A DNA stretch of 19,662 nucleotides from Collybiopsis luxurians FD-317 M1 (Eukaryota; Basidiomycota; Agaricomycetes; Agaricales; Omphalotaceae). Location: assembly GCA_000827265.1 (NCBI GenBank), contig KN834918.1:14436-34097 (forward strand), given 5' to 3'. The notes under the pieces are model-generated. The model was given only the letters and a program-made list of their open reading frames with translations, made no database searches and had not been told where the DNA came from. Of this stretch, positions 11,515 to 19,662 are shown piece by piece. How positions within the stretch are numbered: the stretch's first letter is position 1; every line of letters begins with the position of its first letter. Both the position numbers and the translations under genes were made by a program.

Positions 11515-11835
11515 ATGGTCAGAAACAGAAAGGAAGATCCAAAATGTCGTATCCGAGCTTACTGGCTCTCCTCAAGACTGGGTTCACAGAACGACGCAGT
11601 TGCCGGCGCTTGGTATAGATTCAGTAAGCGCTTCTTGTCCCTAATCAAGTAAACAATCGTGGGAGCGCTTTTGTGATTGGCTGGTTTTGCATTTTTTCTT
11701 ACGCGCTGATGCTCATCTCAGATTCGCGCATTGCAGCTTTCATCGCGACTTCGCGCTGTAGGAATCAATGTATCTGTTCAAGATATTCTCCAGAACTCGA
11801 CCATTAAGCAGCTAGCTCAAAAGTCTGATTCATTC
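11515..11835 (+). other. Carrier domain T2
   Basis: LPALGIDS ends with the attachment serine codon TCA at 11621-11623. Intron 11624-11721 (98 nt, the longest placed in the gene) begins directly after it, and IRALQLSSRLRAVGINVSV continues in frame. SVQDILQNSTIKQLAQ is the closing helix. Confidence 0.9.
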
Positions 11836-11929
11836 AGCTCAGAAATATCCGATGTCGTTTCTCCTTGGTTGGAAGAGTTTAGTGCCCGATGGCTTTCTAC
11901 GGTTCAGGCTGGTTTTTCTGAGAAAATTG

Positions 11930-13400
11930 AACGGATTCTTCCATGTACTCCTTGTGCGTCTCTTATCTTTTTGCTGAAGAATTTGGCAATGATGTTTTGC
12001 TCTGTTAGTGCAAGAGGGGATGCTTGGAGAATCTATTAAAAATCTGGGAGCATATTGGTCTCATCGGCTGCTTCGTTTGCATAAGCACGTTGACTTGGAA
12101 TGTCTGCGCAATGCTTGGGATCAGATAATTCAGTGGCATGAAGCTTTACGAGTCGTATTTCTGCCAGCAGCTGCATACTCTGTCTCGGATTCAGATTTGT
12201 ACGCCGTTTTTGAGTTTTTCAGAGAGTATCCTTATCTAATATTGTTTGAAGTGTTTTTATCCAAGCTATCCTGTCTCAGTGTCAAACACCCTACATGCGT
12301 TATCCCATTGGCAAATCGGACATTTGTTCCTTGGCCGAAGAAGTTTCGCGGAATATTGCCATTTCTCGAAGCAAGTCTCACTTACCCAAATGGTCATTAA
12401 CATTTCTTGAAGCTGATGAAGCCTGTTATTGGATGATGCTCAGCATGCATCACGCCCTATACGACGCACATACAATGTCCTATTTGCTCCGAGATGTCCA
12501 AAGGGAATATTACGCGTATCATGCTACCCACCGACTTCAATTATCTTCTTCTCTTGCCTGTACATTCTTCGTCAATAACCCCATGGGATCCCTTCATGTC
12601 TGGGAGGATATTTTAACTCCATTCGCAGACCGACATTCAAGGGCTTGGCCAAACTTATCAGACAAATCATCTGTTTCTCAGATGCAATTTTTCTCTGCTA
12701 CTTTTGATAGCGACCGAGGCGCTCTAGCGAGAGTTTTTTCACAGCTTGGCGCCTCTGTTGGTCATTTGTTACAGGCCGCATGGTCTATCATTTCTGCGTC
12801 GTATCTTAAGACTGACCGAGTTGTGTTTGGAGAGACACTTTCGTTGCGGTTAGGATCATATGCTCTTCAACATGCTTTCGCTCCTCTTATCACCATGAAG
12901 CCTGTCGTCGCTCGCGTTGAGAATCACACTACACCGCGTGCCATAATTGAAGAGCTTGCCAAGTTGACAAAGCTCTCTTCGAATCATCGATTTATTGGTT
13001 TTCAGCATGTCCGTCGACTTTTACAGCGGCCTGTTAATCAACCATTGTTCCCTTCGATTTTCGTTGTGTATTTTGAGGAGGAGGATGGTATCTCTTCATT
13101 GGATGAGGGAGAAAGCTTGTGGTCAAGCCCTGTCGATGTATCGAGCCTCGGGGTCGAGCATCCGATTGCCGTTAATGTTCGTGTTGCTGAGGATAGAGTT
13201 GTCGTCGATGTTTTGTGGAAAAGTGGGATAATGTGAGTTGATGTGTTTATATGGGTTATTCACCTTAACATTATCGTTTCAGGTCTGCGAGTCACGTAGA
13301 ACTGTTGGCCCGCCAGTTTGATGCGGTTTTGACTGCTATGCTTAGCAAGCTGGATGAGCCAGTGGTTTCCTTGTTCTCGCATATGGATGAGCGATATCTT
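11930..13400 (+). other. Condensation domain C2
   Basis: ERILPCTP, then LQEGMLGES after intron 11954-12008, opens the domain. WHEALRVVF precedes intron 12199-12251, and VFIQAILSQCQTPYMRYPIG follows it. The catalytic motif HHALYDAH is at 12448-12471, with Ala in place of the usual Gly after Asp. VVFGETLSLRLGSYALQHAF and the VVARVENHT block follow. Intron 13233-13282 precedes SASHVELLARQFDAVL. No stop or shift is seen in this domain once the introns are removed. Confidence 0.9.
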
Positions 13401-13429
13401 TTGGTGATCAAAGGATTTCCCTCGAAGTC

Positions 13430-15530
13430 TCAGATTCACCCCCTCCACTGGCTCGAAAAGTTCGCTTTGGTTAGACCCGAAGCAGTTGCAGTCACCTCCT
13501 ACCGTTCGTTGTCGAACGAAGTCTCTTGCGAAACTTGGACTTATCGAGCACTTGAAGAGGCTTCGAACCGGGTTGCTCATTGGATTTGTCAATGCTGTTA
13601 CGGAGTAACTATTGCATTTTGTATGCCCAAGACTCATACCTCCATCGTATATCAGCTCGGGTCTGTCTTATATATTTGTTCTCTCTTTTAATTGACTGAC
13701 CATAAACGATAACAGGATCTTCAAATCTGGCAATGTAAGTGTCTGCCAAACAGTCATTGTGCCTTATTACTTAGTTTATCTAGACGTATCTCCCAATTGG
13801 AGCAGAGATCCCAGCATTCCAAAAGCGACTGATCTTCCGCTCGGGACGAGCATCGTTGGTCTTTGCTACGAAGGACCTAGTTCCTGAATTCAGAAGTATA
13901 GATAAAACAAGTATAGATAAAACCGTGTTGATCTGTGTCAATGACGTTCAACATCTGCTTGAAATTTCGGAATGTCCTACCATCAAGATGTCTCTGTCAA
14001 TACCTGAAGTTGCTTGTAGTAAGTTTCCCTTTCTTCAACCTGGGGTAAAGCGCTAATCAAAACTGGCCTAGTTCACTTTGCCGAAGGTCATCTCAACACC
14101 TCACGAGCCTCATTGGTGTCTTCCCAAAATCTGGTTTCGATGGTCGAAGGCTTTGCCGAGAAAATCTATGAAAATAGTTCCGTTCGCGTCCAGGATATCT
14201 TCTTGAGTTGGATGCCTTCCTGTAAGATGGACAGATCATATCGTGCACCAGAGCCTGATCTGATAATGATGGTGATTTTGCAGCAGTGGATACTCATCTC
14301 TTGGAACTTTTTGCTCCACTGCGCATGGGGATCAAAGTCGCTTGTATTCCTCACCAGTTCTTGCATGAGGATGTTTCGGCGGTCTTCCGTAGGACGGAAG
14401 CAAGCCATTCGTTGTGAGTATTTCCGTACTTGTGAAATTATTGACTCACAATCCATTCCTAGTATCCAAACCGCTTGGCTGGAACAGCAAGGCCTCAGAC
14501 CGTGCGACCTTCCTTCGTTGGGTTGCGCTATCTTTACGGGTAAGTGGAAAAGACTAGGTCCTTGAATGTTTTCATCGATAATTTACACCATTTTCAGGTC
14601 TCCCCTCGCGAGCCGCTCTGTTGAAAGAGTGGTCTAATAGCAAAGCGGTAACTGTATTCAGGGTACGTAAATACTCGAAACTCTGTTTCTGTGTTTCTGT
14701 TCATAACCTGTCTTTCCCTAGGCATTCGGACTTCCAGGTTTGCTGATTTTTGTTGGAAAATGCTCTATATAGCTGACTTTAAAGGGATGGAATTACCAGG
14801 CTTGTTTACGCTTGGACTGTATCATTATGACCTTCCGATAAACATTGGGAGTCCGCTGAGTTGTTGTACTGCCCTTGTTTTGTGAGAGGGTTCTAACACC
14901 ATAGCCCTTCGTGGCGAGATTGGGGTGTGTGTTTTTTCCTTCTTTTCCTTTACCCGAGCTTGACATGATTCTTAGGAACTTTGTGCAACTGGGGATAATC
15001 TTTCGCAAGTGTACCTGAAGAAAAGATGTGATGACTCCGTCGACATAGTTCGTTTTGGTTCTGCGAAACCGATGGGAATCCTTGGACGCGTTCGAGCTGA
15101 CGATGTGAGAACTTGCTCTCTTTCTGACTTACACAAAAATTGATTGCTGCATAGACCATTGACTACCTGGGCCCTCGAAAGTCTTCCAAGCATGACATCG
15201 ATTTGGCAGAATTGTCTACCTCAGTGCAGTCCACCTCTCATCTCTATTGAAGCGGCAACATTTGTCTTGGACCATCCCGAAGGCATACAGCCTTACACAG
15301 TGACCTTTGTATCTCATTCATCCAGTGCAGATCCTATGGATGGCTCATTACCTACAATTGTCATGACTGACTTTGCTTTCACATTGGCCCTTCTTGATCA
15401 GTGCAAGAGGCATTTGCCCTCGCAGCTAGTCCCAGACTTCATTATTCCCCTCAATTTCCTTCCACTTTCCCACCTTTTGTCAGGTCTTAAGCATGGTGCT
15501 CGACTGAAACGTGCTTTCCAAACTTCTTCC
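13430..15530 (+). other. Adenylation domain A3, degenerate
   Basis: It starts HPLHWLEKFALVRPEAVAV. The second core reads GIFKSGNTYLPIGAEIPA, interrupted by two introns (13661-13715, 13735-13783). The expected P-loop TSGTTGxPKG is missing: between intron 14019-14071 and SQNLVSMVEGFAEKIYENSS the sequence reads HFAEGHLNTSRASLV. LPSLGCAIFTG, INIGSPLSCCTALVL, ALRGEIGELCATGDNLSQVY and MGILGRVRADDTIDYLGPR follow. Other introns: 14222-14283 (or to 14286), 14414-14462, 14540-14597, 14663-14721, 14738-14772 (35 nt), 14925-14975, 15105-15154. Lesions are TGA 14883-14885 and a frame change near 15230. Without the P-loop this domain probably could not activate an amino acid, and degenerate A domains are known in ferrichrome synthetases. 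Confidence 0.85.
13895..13924 (+). repeat. 15-bp tandem duplication in A3
   Basis: Two adjacent 15-nt copies (AGTATAGATAAAACA, then the same with final C) encode SIDKT twice. The frame is kept, so the duplication alone does not break the gene. Confidence 0.9.
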
Positions 15531-15569
15531 CTTACCGCGCTTAACCTTGAAAGTGGAAAGAAACGGGCC

Positions 15570-15830
15570 GCGAAAAGTCTCACTGCTGTGGACGAGGGAA
15601 TATGGACTATTCTCAGCAAAGCCGCCCGTGTTCCGCTGGAATCAATTGGTGCAGAAACTACCACTCTTGAACTCGGTATCGACTCTCTCAGTGCCATTTT
15701 GTTGAGTTACCAGCTCAAAGCTGCTGGGTACTTTGTCCCTCCGCATGTTATTCTATCCGGGCTGTCGGTTTCGAAACTAAGTCAGGCATCGAGGATGATG
15801 GTGGAGCGGAACGAGAATGTTTGTTCTTCA
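15570..15830 (+). other. Carrier domain T3
   Basis: LELGIDSLSAILLSYQLKAA carries the attachment serine (codon 15684-15686). Flanking helices WTILSKAARVPLESIGAE and PPHVILSGLSVSKLSQASRM fit the fold. No lesion is seen. Confidence 0.92.
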
Positions 15831-15879
15831 TGGGAGGTGGATGAGGATACTCTCCAACTCATTCGCGCGCAGGTAACAG

Positions 15880-17135
15880 CCAAGATCTCCTCCGTCCTCC
15901 CCTGCTTGCCGTTGCAGGAAGGTCTTGTGGCACATACGTTGAATTCCGCTCTTCCCATCTATGTCAATCACTTTGTTTTGCATCTCAAGGAAGCGGATCC
16001 GACTCTTTTGCGCCTCGCATTTGATGAAACGTTCGAGGCGAATGATATCTTGCGAACTTGCTTTATCGCCGGAGATCAAAGCATTGTACAAGTAGTCCTT
16101 TCGGAGATGCCGGATATCTGGAGGACTGTGCTTGTACCTTCCCACAATAATTTTCTTCTAACTCTGCATCGTGACATGGCCGAAATTGAGCGTGATGTTG
16201 TAGAGAACATGGGTCAAAAGCCGTGTATACGACTGAGTCTTTACATATCGGATTCCTCCTCGTACCTTTGCCTAACCATGCACCACGCTATCTATGATGG
16301 TGCGTCCGTCTGAGCAAGACCTGCAGCCCATGCTAATCTTGTCATAGGTCAAAGTTTATCGATGCTATTAACTGAAGTTCGTGATCGTTACCTGGGTTGC
16401 TTCAAGATTCACCGTCCGCCTGTCAGCAAATTGTTGAATTATCTTGCTAGGCAGTCTCAGGATTCCGTGAGAGCCTTCTTTACTGAGTATCTTCATAATA
16501 ATCCGAAGACCTCTACGTTCTCGACGGATGACGGGGTAAATTCTCATCATCATCATACATTGAATTTAGATGTGCCCTTATCTCATCTGGAATGAATTTC
16601 GCGCTCAGCGAATATCAGCCTGCACAGTCTGGCTCTGGCGGCATTTGGTGTTGCGGTAGGAGAGTATCGCAAGAGGAATGATCATGTATGATTGCCTCCT
16701 CTAGTTTGCGCCTTTTGTGCTAAATACTAATATCATCCCCAGATTATCAGAGTTGTTCTGTCAGGGCATTCAGTACTCATTGACAACATTGATACAATGC
16801 TCGGTGAGTAACTTGCTTTTGGTACTTCGTGCTAAGTTTGATACCGGCCATAGCTCCCTGTATCACGACTGTGCCTCTTCGTATCTGTAGCGGGGGATCT
16901 CATGTCTTTTCTGATGTCGCTTATTGAACCCATGATGCGATCACATCAGTTATAGAGTACCAGCACACCCCGCTACATCTGATACAGCGCTGGCTAGGGT
17001 CTTCTGAACCGCTGTTCGATACTTTGTTTACCTTCAATCGAATATCTACTGGCCGTTCTGACTCGGGTGATTTGTGGGTATCGGTTGAGAGCAAGGCAGC
17101 CCTTGATGTCAGTATTCTTCATTTCTTCAGGAGTT
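15880..17135 (+). other. Condensation domain C3
   Basis: SSVLPCLPLQEGLVAHTLNS opens the domain. FEANDILRTCF and the catalytic HHAIYDG (16281-16349, split by intron 16300-16347) follow, then LALAAFGVAVGEYRKRNDH and DNIDTMLAPCITTVPLRI. Introns are 16300-16347, 16686-16742 and 16804-16853. A 23-nt GT-AG remnant at 17108-17130 sits where an intron is expected. In-frame stops TGA 16593-16595 and TGA 16925-16927 break it. YQHTPLHLIQRWLG and LFDTLFTFNR mark its late part. Confidence 0.9.
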
Positions 17136-17369
17136 TATGCCAATCCCTCCACAGTACCCCTTTGCGCTCGCAATTGATGCAGACTCGACCACGGATTCTG
17201 CTATCATATGCGCTGGTCATACTATTAACTATGGATCGGTTGCAACCATTAAAGCCATCATGTCTCGAGTTGCAGAGCTTCTTCTGGATCTGCATGCACC
17301 AGTGGATGCCTTGCCGAGTGTAGAGATCTCAGATTCTAGCCCAAAATTCCCCAAGTATAATGCACATAC

Positions 17370-17670
17370 ATGGTCTCGAGAAGAGATCCTTATTCGAGAT
17401 AATGTGGCGATGATCTGTAATGTGAACAAAGGGATGGTCACGAAGGATATTTCCTTCCTTCATCTCGGTATCGACTCCATCACAAGTATTCAGCTTGCGC
17501 AACAGCTTCGAACAGTTGGCCTTGCTATCCCCACGTTTGCCATTATGCGCCATCCCTACATTGGAGAATTAGCAGAGTTCTTAGCGAGCAATCCAATGGA
17601 ATCGACTGCCGTGGTAGCGCAACGCCAGTTCCTTGATATTCAGGAAGCTCTGCGAAAGGAGTATATTTAA
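17370..17670 (+). other. Carrier domain T4
   Basis: LHLGIDSITSIQLAQQLRTV contains the attachment serine (codon 17476-17478). It directly follows a C domain with no A domain between, as in the T-C-T-C tail of ferrichrome synthetases. TAA at 17668-17670 lies in the linker to C4 (context RKEYI*SVPHL), and the same frame continues after it. Confidence 0.92.
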
Positions 17671-17689
17671 TCAGTTCCTCATTTGGCAG

Positions 17690-18641
17690 ATGGAGATGAA
17701 ATAACGGCTCTCTTCCCTGCAACTCCCCTTCAAACTGGAATGCTCTCGCAAACGATTTCTTCCTGCGGGCGCTTATACATGGCTCACCATTCCCTTGAGT
17801 TGGATGCTAGTATTTCGCTCGAACGTTTACAGAGTGCATGGGAAACGGTTATATCTTCAACAGACATTCTACGCTGTACTTTCCATGTCTGCCCTGGCGG
17901 TGACTATTCTTGGCTTGCTGCCATTCATAGCAAAGCTCCTCTACAGTGGCAAGAACATGCAGTGCCGAATGCCTCCCTCCTTCAACTTATGGCCTTTCAG
18001 ATTGAAAATGAGGCTGCCATTCAAGACGAGGATGGTTTTAAAAAACCTCCTGTCTCTTTTCATCTCATCAACGCTCTAGATACATGCGTCTTGATTATTA
18101 CCATGCATCATTGGTGCGTTATTGATTTCGTCGTCTTCATGTTTGTGTTGACATTTCTGTCAGCTTATATGACGGCCTCTCTCTTCCGTACATTTAGAGG
18201 ATGTCGCTGCTGTATATTTTGGTCAAGAACTTGTGAGGCGGCCTCAATTCGCAGATGCAGTTCCCTTTGTGTTACACAGTTCCAAGGACGAGACTCATTT
18301 CTGGCAGAAGCGACTCTATGGTTTTATTCCTTCCCCGCTTCCTATACTACATCCCCAAGAGGATCATGGCAGTGTTCATTTGGCGAAACAAGCTGTCGAA
18401 CTCTCTGGAAATGCCCTCGATACCATCAAGCAAATGGGCGTCACAGTTCAAGCTGTTGCTCTACTTGCTTGGTAAGATTCTTGTACCAGCATTCTGATGA
18501 ATGATTTCGTTGACTGTTCTCTCGCAGGGGCAAAACATTGGCTACTATTACTGGCTCTCTTGACGTGGTGTTTGGACAGGTTGTGGCAGGACGCACAATT
18601 GAACTTGAAGATGCTTTGCTCGTTAGTGGACCTCTGTTCAA
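17690..18641 (+). other. Condensation domain C4, N-terminal half (truncated)
   Basis: TALFPATPLQTGMLSQTI opens the domain. WETVISSTDILRCTF and the catalytic HHCLYDGLSLPY follow, split by intron 18114-18163. A one-base loss near 18194 changes frame before LEDVAAVYFGQELVRRPQF. Intron 18472-18527 sits in LLAWGKT. VVFGQVVAGRTIELEDALLV and SGPLF end it at 18641. The rest of the domain is found at 1877-2330, with no evident residue lost. Confidence 0.9.
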
Positions 18642-18862
18642 GTACGTCAAAGATGTCCTTCTTCATCAGAATGGCGCAGACAAGGACGGGCGTTGAACAA
18701 TTGCTGGATGTACAATTGATGCCTATCTTGGCTCAGTGTGATTTTCTGGATGCAAGGCCAGAAGCAGATTCATCGTTCGTTGGTGCGTTGTCGTGTACGA
18801 CCTGTCGTTGATATTTTGTGACCAACAAATCCCTTACCAGATCATGAGAACTTCCTGCCTGG
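18642..18862 (+). pseudogene. Nup192/Nup205-type nucleoporin fragment, part 2
   Basis: From 18647 the frame reads SKMSFFIRMAQTRTGVEQLL, then VQLMPILAQCDFLDARPEAD. This matches, from remembered family sequence, the Nup205 region FLTRVAMTQQGALELL...LAQC..DMRPE. Intron 18783-18840 (58 nt, GT-AG) joins SSFV to DHENFLP. This piece follows, in nucleoporin order, the sequence that breaks off at 1873. Read directly from 1873 into it, the frame is kept (LKPDPGT, then SKMSFF). At about 18862 it passes in frame into ABC-transporter sequence, where a nucleoporin would continue FLPSA-like. It has no internal stop but is a relic because both ends are cut. Confidence 0.75.
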
Positions 18863-19365
18863 CCAGATGCAGAGAATCGCGCTGTAAGTGTTTTTCTTTC
18901 AAGGCCGTAGTTGGCGGATGTGCTAAATTTCATGTTTGACGCAGATCTCGAATGTTCATGCATTCTTTCATATCAGAATCTAGCGTAGGATTGCTGCTGT
19001 TCGATGAACCCTCTGCTAGTCTCAATCCAACTGCTGAACATGGTATGTTTTCTGGCACTTTTCATATTGGGCTTTTGGCTCATTCACACTATTTTAATTG
19101 TCTAACAGACTTATTCGAGCGACTTCATCTTCTTCGCCGACATAAAACAATGATATTCTCCTCACACCGGTTCGGAAACCTTACACGAAATGCTGATATG
19201 ATTTTGTGCGTAAATTTTGAGCAAGATTAGATGCCTCCAGTATTGATCCCTTCTGTACCTTTCTTTTCTAGATACATACACGACTCTGCCATTGTAGAAG
19301 AAGGCTCTCACAATCAACTCATCAGCGCGGGAGGGAAATACACGAGGATATCTGACCTGACATGA
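18862..19365 (+). pseudogene. ABC transporter nucleotide-binding domain, C-terminal fragment
   Basis: C-terminal third of an ABC ATPase domain, starting inside the signature motif. Expected LSGGQ is cut to GQMQRIALSRMF because the preceding residues (FLP) belong to the nucleoporin piece. Walker B and D-loop are intact (VGLLLFDEPSASLNPTAEH), as is the H-loop histidine (MIFSSHRFGNLTRNADMIL). VEEGSHNQLISAGGKYTRI is the usual end, with TGA at 19363-19365. Introns are 18894-18944, 19043-19108 and 19206-19271. Walker A and any membrane domain are absent, so it could not work alone. The family is one of the fungal ABC exporters. A link to siderophore export is not shown by the sequence. Confidence 0.85.
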
Positions 19366-19662
19366 ATGGTTGGAGCGACGGTACACACAAAAAGGAACGG
19401 GAAGGGAATAGTAAGAGGAGGGGAAGAGGAGGAATCCGCAAACAAAAAGCAAGGGTGGCGAAATCACGACTTACCTCGGATTCCTGAGCGTGGATTCGGT
19501 TTCATTCCATTGTTGTAAAGTGCAAATACGGAAAGGTCGATAGGCCGACTTCATGAGTCGGATCTACTCTTGATATAGCGGCGCAATCGAGTTAAGCGTT
19601 CGCTAATCCGTAAAGACCTAAAAGTTTGACTTAAAGAATTGCTACTAGGGTAGACAAAATGT
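19366..19662. other. No supported gene (right flank)
   Basis: No coding region is recognised. A perfect 6-bp hairpin with a 5-nt loop lies at 19545-19561 (CCGACT/AGTCGG). A consensus-like splice donor (GAG|GTAAGT) on the minus strand at 19469-19477 could belong to a gene reading leftwards, but no open frame supports it. Confidence 0.4.

Larger units (their letters stand above)
4833..18641 (+). pseudogene. Ferrichrome-type siderophore NRPS, 5' and middle part (A1 to half of C4)
   Basis: A multimodular nonribosomal peptide synthetase, cytosolic, which in active relatives joins hydroxyornithine-derived and small amino acids into ferrichrome-like siderophores. Domains in order are an N-terminal piece, A1-T1-C1, A2-T2-C2, A3 (degenerate)-T3-C3, T4 and C4 (first half). 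About 38 introns can be placed by frame continuity. A plausible ATG is at 4958, in frame with the N-terminal block, but coding may start further upstream. In-frame stops: TGA 5883, TAG 9593, TGA 14883, TGA 16593, TGA 16925, TAA 17668. Frameshifts: near 7084, 9108, 15230 and 18194. The frame resumes with conserved motifs after each, so these look like point lesions in a formerly complete gene. It ends at 18641 inside C4 (VSGPLF), and the continuation is at 1877. Order A-T-C-A-T-C-A-T-C-T-C-T-C is as known for SidC/Fso1-type enzymes. Confidence 0.95.

Noticed and set aside
17650..17690. A GT...AG stretch that might splice out the TAA at 17668
   Set aside because: The 29-nt candidate (GTATAT...GGCAG) puts the next exon out of frame with PATPLQTGML, so the stop is kept as a nonsense lesion.
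19545..19561. Hairpin that could be a Helitron 3' end
   Set aside because: No CTRR follows at the expected distance and no matching 5' end is seen. A 6-bp stem can arise by chance.

Overview
This looks like nuclear DNA of a basidiomycete fungus, probably an agaricomycete. The genes are dense with GT-AG introns of about 48-65 nt, many with a CTAAC/CTAAT-like branch point. The main coding content resembles the large ferrichrome-type siderophore synthetases (SidC/Sib1/Fso1 family). All recognisable genes read on the + strand, and all look broken.

Layout: 1-1074 has no gene I can support. 1075-1873 is a decayed piece of a large scaffold nucleoporin (Nup192/Nup205 family). 1874-4342 is the 3' end of a nonribosomal peptide synthetase (NRPS): C-domain end, T, C and the natural stop. 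4343-4832 is the short stretch between the NRPS stop and the NRPS 5' part. 4833-18641 is the 5' and middle part of the NRPS: N-terminal piece, A1-T1-C1-A2-T2-C2-A3(degenerate)-T3-C3-T4 and the first half of C4. 18642-18862 is a second Nup192/205 piece. It is fused in frame to 18862-19365, the C-terminal part of an ABC-transporter ATPase domain. 19366-19662 has no gene I can support.

The striking point is the order. The 5' NRPS part stops inside C4 at 18641, and the upstream 3' part begins at 1874-1877, at the very next codons of C4. Placed end to end they give one complete A-T-C-A-T-C-A-T-C-T-C-T-C synthetase with nothing obvious missing. The two outer flanks are also consecutive: the nucleoporin piece that stops at 1873 continues at 18642, in the same frame, with a 3-bp GTA present at both edges. 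The simplest reading is that a complete, intron-containing NRPS locus of about 16.8 kb sits inside a nucleoporin-derived sequence in circularly permuted form, as if a DNA circle had been opened within C4 and inserted. An unequal tandem duplication with deletions, or an assembly artefact, are the alternatives.

The NRPS carries at least seven in-frame stops and four frameshifts, plus three 'introns' shrunken to 23-35 nt, so it is most likely a pseudogene. Yet its catalytic motifs (three A domains, one lacking the P-loop, five T-domain serines, four HHxxxD centres that are visible) are still readable. In a living copy such an enzyme would assemble N5-acyl-N5-hydroxyornithine units, with small amino acids, into a cyclic hydroxamate siderophore.
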